DNA of 64,000 bases, from positions 2,728,001 to 2,792,000 of the forward strand of contig JAMSLZ010000005.1 of NCBI GenBank assembly GCA_026027325.1. Reading direction: 5' to 3'. The translations under genes and the position numbers were made by a program. The stretch comes from Actinomucor elegans. Its lineage: Eukaryota > Mucoromycota > Mucoromycetes > Mucorales > Mucoraceae. Positions 13,556 to 25,463 of this stretch are shown piece by piece (the stretch's first letter is position 1; every line of letters begins with the position of its first letter). The notes beneath the pieces are model-generated. The model did not search any database and had not been told where the DNA came from. It worked only from the letters and a program-made list of their open reading frames with translations.

Positions 13556-15516
13556 AATTTCACATATTTACAGATATAGATATAATGCTTTATTCTAAGC
13601 ATATACTAGTTATTAGATCCAATATTAAACTGGAGCCGGCCAAGAGCTGCGGAGATATTCGAAACTGAATGATTTCTGGAAAATTTTGTAAAGACTAGGC
13701 TGATTTTTTTTTTTACAACTTGCTTTATTCATAATCTAGGTTTAGTGTATCAGAGAGTATGTATGCAATTATACTTTTGATGGATTTTAATTATATATAA
13801 AATGCTCAAACTTTCCCCCCATCTCTTTCTTTGAGTTCAAACCATTGCCTTTTGAAATAGATAGCTCTCTGAATTACAGAAAGCATTAAGTAATTTCTAT
13901 ACTGTTAGCTGTGTTATTAAATTTTGCGCAACCGTTGTTGGTTTACTTTTTTGTGTAGCAAACACTTACTATATATTAAAAAGTAGATTCAAGTCTCGGG
14001 AATTTTTCAGGTTCAGGCACCAATTAAATAAAACCCCGATATCCAATTAAAAGTAACGAGCATATATAGTGAACAAGGTGGAGATAACCTTTACGTTCAT
14101 TTTTGAGGGTATTAAAAGCAATTAAAGGCATTTGAAGGCGTGCTTTATAATTAATCTTTGTTTCAGATTACTAGTTCTATGCAGTGGCGTATTTAGATAA
14201 TCATTTAAACATTAATAGGGGTCGAGGTACTCAATTTAAGCGGGCAGGGACAGTCAAATTAAGGTTGGTCTTGCTTTTATAGATCTTTAATGAGACGTAA
14301 CACCGTTTCTAAGTATCCAGTTTCAATTTTACAACGCTTGTAGTTACTGATGATGGGTTTTGAATAGTTCTTTGTCCCTAACTTTCCTCTTATAATAAAT
14401 CAAATACTTGATAAGCGTAGCATAGTATAGACCAAAACATAAAAGCATCCAGCAAACTCGTTTAGCATACCCAAAAATACCAAAAAAAAAAAAAATTTAA
14501 AGAATAACTAAATAATTCAAGAGAACTAAAAATTAGAATATCTAACTCGTTTCTTTGGCATTATTCAACACTTGACTGGGTTAAATAGGGTTTGGTATTT
14601 GTACGATTGTCCTGTAGTAAACGAACTAATTTTAAAGACTTGAAGAGATTCTATTGGTGAAGTGCTATAATGACACAAAAAGTTTAAACGAGCACGCAGT
14701 TATGATGTTTAAAATTCATGCGCTTCAGATCAGTAATGTGCTGGTATCACTGACTATTGTTACAATGTATTCTTGATTTAAACTAGTTTATTAATATTCT
14801 TTTGCCTGAGAAAAAAAAAAAAGCTAGGTTAGATATCAAAAGTAAAAAGATGAAACTCTTTCAACCAAGTCAAATGTATATACTACATATCTGACGCCTC
14901 TTTGTTTGATTCGCACCCAGTCCTCTGACTTGTATATAGTGGTATGTAAACATCTCGGCGGGTAATACCGTAAACAAGTCATGGCCTCTTTCCTTTTATC
15001 ATCTAGGTGCCTTCTAGAACATTGTCGTCGTTGTGCATAGGCAAAGATGAAAGGAATAAGTGAAAACATGTAAAACCAATGGGTTCTTACCCGCACAAAT
15101 TGCCTTTTATGCTCGATAAAACGCCTTTCTGTAATCTGATCTTGTACTCATGAGTAAAAAATAAATAATAAAAAAAAAGCTTTGTATACAACGTCAACTC
15201 AACTGCGGAGTAATCATGGTGCGTGTGTGTCTGGACGATCTTGTATGTTCTTATATAGGAGTTTATTACCCAAACATATGGATTTTCATACAGTTGATAA
15301 AAAAAATAAAAAAAAATTTACCAAGAAATAATTGTTGATATGATATGGGTATATATATTGGTTATAAGATACTCTAAATAGTGATATATAATATAATAAA
15401 GTTACAAGGATAGGAGATAATATAGAAAAAGCAATAGAGATTTGGTTTTTAGATAGCATATAATAGGGCATGGAGGATCGTGAATTTGTACCAGACAAAT
15501 CGAGATGATAGCGGGC

Positions 15517-16377
15517 TTACTTTTTCTTCTTTATGGCCAAGTTCTTTTGTCTTAACTTGATTAGTAAACAAGGTGGAGGGGAATCATAGTTCTTGGCTTT
15601 GTGGATATTTCCCTTTTTGTCTCGTTTCAGATGTCGGTTTAATGCATCTTGTCTTGCAAAAGATTTGTCACAATACTGGCACGGATAAGGCTTTAGACCC
15701 AGGTGAAGCTTGGCATGTCTGTTTCGATCATGCTGTCTAGCAAATGCTTTAGAACACAAGTTACAAACAAACGGTTTTTCATCTGTATGAGTGCGGCGAT
15801 GTGATTTCAAATTGTATGTACGAGTAAATGTCTTGGTGCAGCCTTTGTACTCACACTGGTATAACCTTGATGTTGGAGCAGGATCCTCGACAAAAGATGA
15901 GACAGAGGAGAAGCAGGAAGAAGGTGAAGACATGGTCGATTGGACATTTTTGACTTCATTACCATCAAAGGTAACTGGAAGTGGCGATTGATACCATTGC
16001 TGCTGTTGCTGATGGATATCATAGGTTTCTGTAGGGGGTGTCAATAAGGACATGTCAATAGAATATGTATAATACTGTTGTTGCTGCTGCTGCTGCTGCT
16101 GTTGTTGTTGTTGTTGTTGTTGCTGCGGTTGCTGCTGCTGCTGATGATGATTATGATAGTGGTAATGGTTATCTACTTCCTTAAGAGAAGGTTGGTTGTT
16201 ATAAACCGGGTATGTTTGTTGATGTACAGTTGATGGGAATAAAACATCTTCGGAATCAAGAATAGCTCTGGATGCTGGTTGCTGATAGTAATATTCTGCA
16301 TTGCAAAACACGTTATTTCTATTCTGATATTCCATCATAGTATCTAGCTGAGGGAACAATTCATAAGAGTACTCCAT
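15517..16377 (-). CDS. C2H2 zinc-finger transcription factor, Crz1-like
   Basis: Single exon, 286 residues, with ATG at 16377-16375. Three C2H2 fingers lie at the C-terminus: CEYKGC...HRRTH (from residue 175), [17 protein letters not shown] (about 205-221) and [17 protein letters not shown] (about 233-249). The finger sequences, with TYNLKSH in finger 1, ARQHDRNRH in finger 2 and ARQDALNRH in finger 3, resemble the calcineurin-controlled factor Crz1. A nuclear DNA-binding regulator is therefore likely. The N-terminal half is rich in Asn, Tyr and His and has a glutamine tract (about 79-101). I could not pick out a calcineurin docking motif, so Ca2+ control is inferred only from the fingers. 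A GA microsatellite sits just upstream. Confidence 0.85.
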   Translation of the reverse strand: MEYSYELFPQLDTMMEYQNRNNVFCNAEYYYQQPASRAILDSEDVLFPSTVHQQTYPVYNNQPSLKEVDNHYHYHNHHQQQQQPQQQQQQQQQQQQQQQQQYYTYSIDMSLLTPPTETYDIHQQQQQWYQSPLPVTFDGNEVKNVQSTMSSPSSCFSSVSSFVEDPAPTSRLYQCEYKGCTKTFTRTYNLKSHRRTHTDEKPFVCNLCSKAFARQHDRNRHAKLHLGLKPYPCQYCDKSFARQDALNRHLKRDKKGNIHKAKNYDSPPPCLLIKLRQKNLAIKKKK

Positions 16378-16401
16378 TTTCTGTCAAGAGATATTGTAAA
16401 A

Positions 16402-16431
16402 AGAGAGAGAGAGAGAGAGAGAAAGAAAGAG
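16402..16431. repeat. GA/GAAA microsatellite
   Basis: Run of GA units grading into GAAA, 25 bases upstream of the zinc-finger start codon on the minus strand. It reads as a TC-rich tract there, as is common in fungal core promoters. Confidence 0.85.
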
Positions 16432-17226
16432 ATGGAACAAGCTTATCACTCACTTTAAAGTACCATAGATGTAACACAAAAGGCCTTTTGGGATACTTCA
16501 CATGATGAAGTGTTTTATGCACTGACGCGTTATCAATACAAGTAGTACATTTGTCGCGCTAATACACTTCTTTACAATGATATATAAAAAAACTTGTATT
16601 AAAACATTGAGATACAAAAACTTGAGTTTCATGTACAAGAAATTAGTTCCCCTTTTTTTACCCCGATCCACCCATCAATGATATTACCATATACAGATAA
16701 CCGACTGCACTGAGCTCGTTATGGATATCTCAACCAAAATTTCTTATTGAAGCAAAACTGTATTACACAAGTCCCATTATTATTAAGTCATTCACTGGCA
16801 CTAAGCCAGTTATTCGGGGCTTTGATAAAGAAGATATTAGCGAGTTGAAACGTGTATATTGACACATTGACATACAAAAAGAGGAATTCCCGGAGAGGAA
16901 GGATTCGTCTTATACCTTATACAAGAAAGGACGATCCACTACTGTTCCAAAAAAGAAGGCGATCCCTTGGCAAATCCCTTTTTTGTACTCACATAATAGT
17001 ATAGTATATACTAAATGCCAAGTGTTTTATTCATATTGATGTATATAATATATATATATATATATATATAATATATGTATGTATGTATACCTATATAAAT
17101 ATCTATATGAATCACTATAGATTGATCTCTGCTTTTTTTCTATTATTTTCTTCTCCGGATTTCTCGGTAAACAAGTTTCTGTTACACTGTATAATTTAAT
17201 GATGAATTGTGTGCTACAAACTGTGC

Positions 17227-17320
17227 CAATGGGCTCAAATGATGAGTTACCATTTGCAGTCTGGAGCTGACACCGAGAGAGACCGAGAGCGATACAGATG
17301 GTGTCATCGTGCGCCCATTG
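17227..17320. other. Nested inverted repeat (possible hairpin)
   Basis: CAATGGGC (17227-17234) pairs with GCCCATTG (17313-17320), and inside it TGACACC (17268-17274) pairs with GGTGTCA (17300-17306). The region is more GC-rich than its surroundings. A regulatory palindrome, a structured RNA or a decayed coding piece are all possible; the sequence does not decide. Confidence 0.35.
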
Positions 17321-19278
17321 AAATAGGTACCCCAATCATTGTAGGCACGTTTTCTTTTTCCTCCTTATATATTAAACATATCCCCTCATCATTTTGATTT
17401 TATGAATATATAGCGTGCTCTTTTCCTTGATCTGTCATATATCTTAAAACTCTAGCCAATGTGTGCATGTAGTACCACACATGTTAACAAACCAATGGTT
17501 ACCTATTATGTCTACTGCGCAACTACAATCATTTGATCTGCTGGACAAATGCGCCGAATAAGTATCTAGACTCTAATCTGTCAAAAATCATGCTGATCTA
17601 TTATTATGATGTAGGTTACATGAATATCTATGGGGTAATTTAAGCTTTTTTTTTTGAGTTACTGTTGTATAAATGCCTTTGTTTTTTTTACATCTGCCGC
17701 TATGAACTTTAATATCAAAAACAGAGTTTTATTTCAAAGAAAACACATCGTTTATTGTTAATTATACACTAATTACAGAATGCCTTAAAGTAGATCTATG
17801 TTTATACTAGATGCGACATCTCATTCTCGACATGAACTACTCATCCGATGCAAGATTAGGCCAAGATTCACGGCGATCTAACCTATTGATTACCGCGCAC
17901 GCTTGTTTTCAAGCCGCGGTTTTTTTTTTTCATATAATTGGGCTCAAAGACTGAAATGTATTGCCAAAGATCAAGGAATCACTATTAGGCGCAGCACATG
18001 TATACTGACAGTTTAAATTTTTAATAGTATCCATAAAGAATTTTACGTCTGTTTAAATAATATGAGATTTATAAGATATGACCAGCAAAATTTTGATCTA
18101 GAGAGTGAAAACTAGATCCCATCGGAGTTGCACCATATCTGCCTGCATGCATTTTTTTTTAAATTCCCAAACCCAGCGAATGGTAAAAACCCGCTTTTAT
18201 TTTATAGGTAACCAACGTTTTTCAGTTTATACATTCGTTCTTTTCAAATTTAATTGCAATTTTATGATCTAAACATATCATAAAAGGTTATCAAGGAGGC
18301 TATACATTTAATTGTCCCTTTGTCAATGATATCAATACCTCTATACCTTGACAAAAGTTTATAATTGTATGTCATTTCATAAATATAAAGTTGAAAATAG
18401 ATTTTTTTCAACATTTTTATATTTATTTCTTTAATACAATTAAGATTTTATATTTTGCTTAGTCAGCAAAATTGTAAAATCAATCAATTTGCGTTTCTTT
18501 CAGTTCAGTTTTGTTAATGAAAAGAGGTTTTCACTTCCGAAATTCTCATTGCTTTAGATGAATAGCCTTTTAACCAGATTTTTTTTTTTTTTTGTAAAGT
18601 TAAACTTTTGGAAGCCTTTTAACCAGAATTTTATCCCGCCCAGAAAAAAAACAGAAAGGCCCAGTTACCATTGGCTATCGGTATTTCCAATTGAATTTCC
18701 TCTCAGTAACTCTCTTAGAATCAATGATAACCTTGATCTTGGCAAACTGTCCTTGCTACACAAATAGTATACTAACAAAAGTTGCGTGCAATTTATATCT
18801 GTATTTAATGGTATAATTTATCTTTCAATGCTTCCTTTAATTTTTAAAGCCATTTTTTGTCTAACAGTCGCTTACTCCACTAGTTGTGAGATGTAATTAT
18901 AACTCGATTATTTTGCATTAAAAAAAAAATACAAACAATATATACATATATGTATACTTCCAGACATGGCGTTTCCGAGTTAATTAATTATTTCTTGAAA
19001 ACGCTATCTTCACGGCCCTCCAAAAAAAGAGCAATCGAAAGATTTTGGCCCCAGGTTATGCCCTAGGAAGCTTATTCAAAATTTGGTCACTTTAACATTT
19101 CTATACTCCTCCATAATTTACAGCTTAATATCATGTTTGATGGCTAGAACATGTTTGCAAGGAACAATCACATCAACCAAGATTACTATTTGTCTGGAGT
19201 GCTATGCGTATAATATGTATTAATTAGTGACTGAAAAATCTATGCATTTTGTGTAAAATAACTAAGATTAAATGACTA

Positions 19279-19350
19279 ATAGATCTCTCGATCAATCCCG
19301 GTCAAATATCGCATCTGATAAATAATGCTAACCCAAAAGAACCTATTGAA
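19279..19350 (+). repeat. Dispersed repeat family copy
   Basis: TAGATCTCTCGATCAATCCC, GGTCAAATATCGCATCTGAT, then a diverged end. It is one of the best-preserved core copies. Confidence 0.7.
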
Positions 19351-19576
19351 TCTACCAGAACTATTTCTTAGCTGTAACTTAACTGGTATATATTATACTC
19401 GTTAAAAATTAGTGGTTGATTATATCTCAAAATATGCAATTATTTATCCACTAGCACAGCCAAGTATCTTAAAAGGGGTTATAGAGTTATAAAAAAAAGC
19501 AAGTCGTTTCTTCACTATCAGCTACTAAAAGCGAAATTGAATTGAAAAAGACTCGTAAAAGTACTAAAGAGGATCA

Positions 19577-20141
19577 TTAAACTTTGTAGGACTGGGCCGT
19601 ACTTGATATGATGGCTGGATTGATGCTTAAGCTTGACAGCTCCGATTCTTCCGGCTCAAATAGAGCGCCTATACATGTGTTTAAATATTTCAAACAATGC
19701 TGCATTAGGAATTGTTCATCTGCAATGTTTGTTTCAGTTAAAAATGATTTCAAACATAGCATACAGTTATCATTATAAAACACCTTCAATTTCTGTTGGC
19801 CATTAGTTATTTAATATATAAATCCCCATTCTCCTTCTACAGTTCCCTTAAAAAACTGGTGTAAACTTCCCTATTTTCAGCACCAACTAATAGACTATAG
19901 GCGTTATTTTTACTAACTAGGCTTGTGTAGATTCTAATGACCCATTCAAAGGCACGCAACCATAAGGTATCGCTCTGAATTGATTAAAATCTCAGTGAGT
20001 AGATGACGATGATTTTATATATATATAGGCATATAGTATATTATAAATTTTACTTGAGTGGAGTAGTTTGGCTTCCTTATTTTTATCAGAGACCTTTATA
20101 CTGATTATGGTCGAATTCTTAGTGAATCTCCCAAACTTCAT
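19577..20141 (-). pseudogene. Decayed or unresolved multi-exon coding fragment
   Basis: Three minus-strand blocks read like protein: one from ATG 20141 (MKFGRFTKNSTIISIK), one near 19990-19850 (LWLRAFEWVIRIYTSL, then NAYSLLVGAENREVY), and one at 19789-19577 (NDNCMLCLKSFLTET, then CIGALFEPEESELSSL, stop TAA). Splice sites that join all three in frame are poor: the first block would need a weak GTCTCT donor and the second a GTTTAC donor. Nothing convincing lies upstream. I read it as the remnant of a gene, but a real small gene with odd introns is possible. Family not recognised. Confidence 0.35.
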
Positions 20142-20682
20142 GTTGTTATCCAATCATTTTTTATATTGAACCATCAAAATAGTGAGAACCAATATATATT
20201 AATGCCAAGGTCCTGAGATAATCAAAAGTTTATTCACCCACTTGAACACTATACATTAGGTATATAAGGTACGGTTACCCAGTTCCGAGGTTTTATGAAC
20301 AAACGCGTGGAAGCACGTCATTTTTTTATTCGTCACTGCTGCTGAAAAAATGTAACAACCGTCATCCTTTGTTTAATGAAGACTATAAATGTACAAACAC
20401 ATAGATAAAAGATAAATTTAGTAAGGATACAAGAAGTAAATTGCCCTTTCACCAGATTTAGCAACTCATTACACTATTCTGATGCAACATTTAACCGGTT
20501 TACTCAGGAGATCCATAATAATAAATGGGCAATTAGCTATTCCTTACGCGAAATTCATACTATCTATATTGTTAATCTTTGACAATGTAATACATTCAAC
20601 TATGGAATGCAATGCCAAATTTGATGGATACATTGGTATATTCTCGGCATGGAATTCTAATTAAACATATCTTTTAATTAGT
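20142..20682. other. Intergenic with one repeat copy
   Basis: A minus-oriented core repeat lies at about 20463-20515 (CTGATGCAACATTTAACCGG). Otherwise AT-rich sequence with no gene. Confidence 0.5.
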
Positions 20683-21935
20683 ATCGATCCAAAGATCTAC
20701 AATCATTGGATTTAGATTATGCAAAATTCAGAATATTTTCATAGTCAAACACTAAATTATAATATATTCATATTAATTGAACGAGATAGTAGTCCTGGTA
20801 AATACAGTAGTTCGTTTATGTACTAGTTGTTAGATATGAGATTAAACTGGAATCGGGCAAGGGAATACAAAAGCGTAAAAAAGCTGAATGTCAGAAAAAA
20901 AAAAGTCCAAATACGCTTCTAAAGTTCAAATTTTTTTTGTATGTAGTTTAAACATGGTATTTGCAAGCATATATTCTGTATGTAAGTTGGATAGAATGAT
21001 GTCGTAGTATACAAATGTATGTTTAATACACGAAAATGAATCTTATGGATGTCAGGATATATGAAATTTCCTTTTTCTACATTGATATATGTATTGATAT
21101 ATTCAAGTGCTAAGTAATACCAACTTAAACAGGTACAATTTATTATATTTACATCAATTATATTAGGCATTGTATAGTTAGTTTTAGTTCAATATCAATA
21201 AAGCTTATATCTTAGGTCAAACAAATCAATCGAAAGCTTATAAAGATGATCCATATTACAGGCTTCCAAAAATTAGGCTCATCAGGCTTAGACTATTGAG
21301 TTGTCATCAACCAATGAAAAGCTGCTAAACGAAGCACTACACTTGGATAAAAGCGAATATTTTTTCCCACCAAATGTCGATTTGAAGCCAATGTCCTTTG
21401 AATACAAGCATTCAGATACAAAAAAAAAATATTAAAGTTTGCGAAAAATTAAACGCCATATCGGCTGATACCTATAATATTTCACATATCCTGATATCCG
21501 TAGGGTTTATCTTGATGAAAATACGATTTTTCCTACTTTTCTAAAAACGTCTATAACTCCCGTGTTTCTTCAGATAGAAAATGTATATATTAAACATACA
21601 TTTGTATACTACGACATCATTCTATCCAACTTACATACAGAATATATGCTTGCAAATACCATGTTTAAACTACATACAAAAAAAAATTTGAACTTTAGAA
21701 GCGTATTTGGACTTTTTTTTTTTCTGACATTCAGCCTTTTTACGCTTTTGTATTCCCTTGCCCGATTCCAGTTTAATCTCATATCTAACAACTAGTACAT
21801 AAACGAACTACTGTATTTACCAGGACTACTATCTCGTTCAATTAATATGAATATATTATAATTTAGTGTTTGACTATGAAAATATTCTGAATTTTGCATA
21901 ATCTAAATCCAATGATTGTAGATCTTTGGATCGAT
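20683..21935. mobile_element. 1.25 kb near-perfect inverted-repeat (foldback) element
   Basis: The left arm 20683-21028 is the reverse complement of the right arm 21588-21935, with only one substitution and small homopolymer length differences seen over about 346 bases. The arms begin with ATCGATCCAAAGATCTAC on the outside and end at GTTTAATA on the inside. The spacer (21029-21587) is about 560 bases, contains no clear gene, and shows a weaker inverted match (GGATGTCAGGATAT near 21046 against the complement of ATATCCTGATATCC near 21483). Each arm contains a core of the dispersed family (GAGATTAAACTGGAATCGGG). No transposase and no clear target-site duplication. A foldback or MITE-like element, or a recent inverted duplication, are the main readings. 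Confidence 0.8.
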
Positions 21936-22827
21936 TCCAGTTGAAACAAGGATTTCCTAATGACCTCATCTGCGCTCATGCACCTGATAAATCCTAGAAT
22001 CAGCAATACAACTACTATACTGTTAGTTGTTTGAGCTATATATTAGCTTTGGTAATACGATTAGGATAATAAATTCGGCTAATGTATTATCAGCTTTTGA
22101 AATTGTATATTATCTTAAGCAGGCCACTTGGTTAACGGTTTACATAAAAAAAAAAAATTGATACACAAAGACCAATCATGAATATTGCTTTGTCCAAAAA
22201 AAAAGGGATTCTAGATAAGCGTTTGAATATGAAACCATGAGCCGTTTCTCGATTTTCTGATGACCTAACTTGAGGCTTTTTTTAAGCGCAGGTCGTTTAT
22301 GCCGCAGTAAGTATGCTTTTTGGTGAAACTATACATATCATTATCGATCGGAAGAGCATCCGTATGCTATCTAACGTAAGGCTAAAGTGATAACATTATT
22401 TAAAAAAGGAAATACTAGGTCAAGCCACGACTTACAAAGTTTTCGGGCATTAGGAAGCTTTGAAAAGCCAAGCTCGAAGACGACGGCAGTTAAGCCTATA
22501 GCTGTTATCTATAATATGCAAAGCAAGCTTAAAATGAATGCCAAGATATGATCCTTTTAGCCTTTATAGTCTGCTGTTTTGACGGACGGTCAAATTACTC
22601 CGAGTTATATAAACAACTGTGATATGGAAGAGAGCCTGCATGAATAAATAGTCTTATTTAGATAAAGAGGCAATGATACCATGTGATGCTTACTCTTCTT
22701 GTTTTTCTGAGTTGATATAGCCCAATCATTACCACAGTGACTGGTTTCAGCCATATTACAAGTATAAAAACCACTTCAATTCCTATTGTAGCAAAATTTC
22801 TCTTTGATCTACATCAAATAAAAGTAT
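21936..22827. other. Intergenic with possible LINE remnant
   Basis: AT-rich. A plus-strand open stretch at 22375-22551 reads KVITLFKKGNTR followed by LQSFRALGSFEK, which resembles the start of a LINE reverse-transcriptase domain. It is too short and diverged to call firmly. No complete gene. Confidence 0.3.
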
Positions 22828-23197
22828 ATGCCTTCATTGACCGAATTATACAAATCAGCAAAATCCAAGTTAATTAATCGAAAAAGAAGAAAGAGTAATA
22901 CCTCTGGAGGAAGTGGAGGAAGCACCAACAGTAAATCAGTTCGATTTTCAACTACAAGCGAGTCTATACTATACCCACAGCAGTTTAGAGTATGATAGAA
23001 GATCATCTATATCAAATCATTGGGATAATAGTCTCTACCAACATGAAGGCGAAGGATTAAAGCATCACCTAAACTCTGATGAAGAAGAGTTTGAGCCAAT
23101 TCAATTTGATGAAGAAGTCCTTCGAAATACAAAGGTGAATAAGAAACAAGGACATTACAGTATAGCTGCGTTAGTTAGTTACCGCTCAAATATATAA
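22828..23197 (+). CDS. Small orphan protein (2 exons)
   Basis: Function not recognised. Exon 1 22828-22930 (MPSLTELYKSAKSKLINRKR, then a Ser/Gly stretch), a 58-base intron GTAAAT...TTTAG, and exon 2 22989-23197, which continues YDRRSSISNHWDNSLYQHE and an acidic segment DEEEFEPIQFDEE. Together they give about 103 residues. The two halves lie in different frames, and the intron joins them without a stop. The basic N-terminus, Ser-rich linker and acidic C-terminus suggest a disordered protein. A frameshifted pseudogene is the alternative. Confidence 0.5.
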
Positions 23198-25463
23198 AAC
23201 TAATTGCAAACGCACATTTTATTTATATTATATACCCATCTATCCCCCCCCCCCTTCTCTCTCACTCGCTATGATCTACCAACCAACCACCATCGTAGTT
23301 AATAAATGATAATTTTACGCTTTTATCGTGTGATGTCTGGGAAAAAAATCGGCAGAGGTACTTCGGAGTTGATCAGTTGTATCAACTACTGCAAGTCTTA
23401 AATATGTACAGGATCCTTAGGGGTAAGTTTATGTCTGTATGAAAGCTCTTGTCCAACCTTGTAAGCGCACAAGCAGCAGGTTTCAGGCTAGTTTTATTCA
23501 AAGCCAAGGCATCGAAGCTGCATGATGTTCTGCAATAGATAGTTAAAAGCCGATTTGTTCTATATGAAAGCATTGACCAACACTGTATATATACATCTAT
23601 ATAAATAGTCTTTAGTACTGTATCAGTTTGAAACATTCCATTTCAAGAAATGCTATTAGTCATCCTAGCAACGTGTTGGCAGCGTGTACAAGTCATGATA
23701 AAAAAAGGTTCTTTGCCATAGATAGTTGACACCCGTTACACTATAGTATATCGTTCTCCTTTGATGAATAAATCGATCACTATGAAGAGACCAATGATAA
23801 TGCATTACCTGTAATAATATATACATAGTAGAGATAGCTTAGTCAACTGCTATCATCAGAATATTATATGTTGAACAGTTGCCTTTATGTATAAACAAGA
23901 ACCAACTAATTAATGTCTATATAACTAAAATAACGCATTTAATCTGCGTGAGTTTTGCCCAAACTATCGTCGTGCAGTAAACACGGCAGCGGCTTAATAC
24001 ATGCTAGATCACTTGAGCTCTCTTGTGCTTTGGGCTCACTCATTTTTGTGATTGGACTGAATAAAAAGATCTTTATCAATGAACAGTAATCACCAGTTTC
24101 GATATATTGAAACACAAGCGCGGCGATATTATATACTGTCTTTATAAATGATGTGATAATATAAAATGTCGCGTAAATCAATAGGCAGAAGAGGAATGTC
24201 CTAGTCGGAAAAGGCTGAAGTTAAACTACAATATCAACTTATAAACTTTTCATTGGCAGAAGGAGATTGAACTATATATACACCTTTAAATCTCGAAATG
24301 GCACATACATCGATAATACTTCAGTAGTTTTTTTTATGGATAAAAAAAAAGTTGGATTTGAAATCCACAAACCTTCATATTAGTATATTAGTGTAGATAG
24401 ATATTAGAGGTTTCGTTCACACAAATAATCAGAGGCCAAACAATACGGAAGTTGAATGCGGGTAGTCAAATTGAGCTATCGATATTACGGTCACCTTTAT
24501 AAATTCGCCAAAAGACTAGCAATCAACTAGGATAAATCAATGATTTCTCAAGCATACATATACGGTACTACATTTTTAATAGATAAATTTTAATGCTAAT
24601 ATATTGCTAGTGACAAATACTAGAAGTTTTTATAAATTTTATGTAAGCTGTTTGGCGGTGTTTACAACGGTTCCTGGAATAGCAACCATTCCATCTTCAG
24701 AGTATGTTCTTGCTTAACAACAATCCGAGAAAACTTGGTGATTCCCGGGCAAAATATAGGATAAGTCATGCTCTTTCCAATAAACTAATTTTTATCCTTA
24801 TTCATCTACATAGACTGATACTAGGAAATCTTTTTTTTTTTTCAAAAAAAAATCGCTATTAAACAGGTAATGTCCCTACTTGATTTGATTGTATAAAAAT
24901 TAAACGCGCGTTATCTTGTCGAACCTTTATATTTTATTTTATTTTTATTTAAGAGAAGCATGTAGAATTTCTTCCGAAATTGACAAGTGGGAAAGCAACT
25001 CAGATTAACCGTCTATGTACGCATGTGTCACCTAATACTTTACTTTCTGACAAAACTTCATGAGTTTGTGTTCGGTTTTATAAAACACTGAGCCAAGAAA
25101 AGATCTATAACTTTAGTATGAGATTCAGTTTACTTATAGGGTGAATCGTCCGTTCCGATGACAATAAACCATTTCATGGCAAATATCACAAAGCTATTGA
25201 AATTTGTATACTAATTAATAAAGAAGGCTATATTTGCTTTAGAAAAACAATGAATTAGTACTTTGTATTAGAAAAAAAAGAAAAAAAAAGAGAGGCTCAC
25301 AGACATCTATTATGTTTTTGACACTAAATTAAATGGCATGTAATACTATTAAGTTGTACAGAATCTCTAAATATGGAGGGTAAAACAATAACATAAAAAG
25401 AAGAAAAAGCATAACAACCCAATTAACGGTCTCTTTCCTTTATTCTTTAAAATCGAAAAAAAT
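23198..25463. other. Intergenic, AT-rich
   Basis: Starts with a short poly(C) run (23244-23254) in the presumed 3' region of the small orphan. No gene, strong repeat copy or RNA gene recognised in 2.3 kb. The last 100 bases form the leader of the RhoGEF gene. Confidence 0.5.

Larger units (their letters stand above)
12417..15516. other. Intergenic, repeat-bearing
   Basis: No gene seen in 3.1 kb. It contains a plus-oriented core repeat (12613-12690), a 27-base poly(A) run (13020-13046), a longer repeat copy (about 13320-13555) that has a partner near 48460, and a minus-oriented core at about 13606-13640. The short minus frame at 14836-15096 has no recognisable family. Confidence 0.5.
16378..19576. 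other. Intergenic, low-complexity and weak repeats
   Basis: Starts with a GA repeat (16402-16431) in the leader or promoter of the zinc-finger gene. It has a TA microsatellite (17043-17076), a nested inverted-repeat structure (17227-17320), a weak minus-oriented core repeat at about 17808-17840 and a plus-oriented core copy at 19279-19350. No supported gene. Confidence 0.5.

Noticed and set aside
17027..17335. 102-codon minus frame with Tyr/Ile repeats
   Set aside because: The Tyr/Ile part comes from a TA microsatellite; the remainder has no recognisable family.
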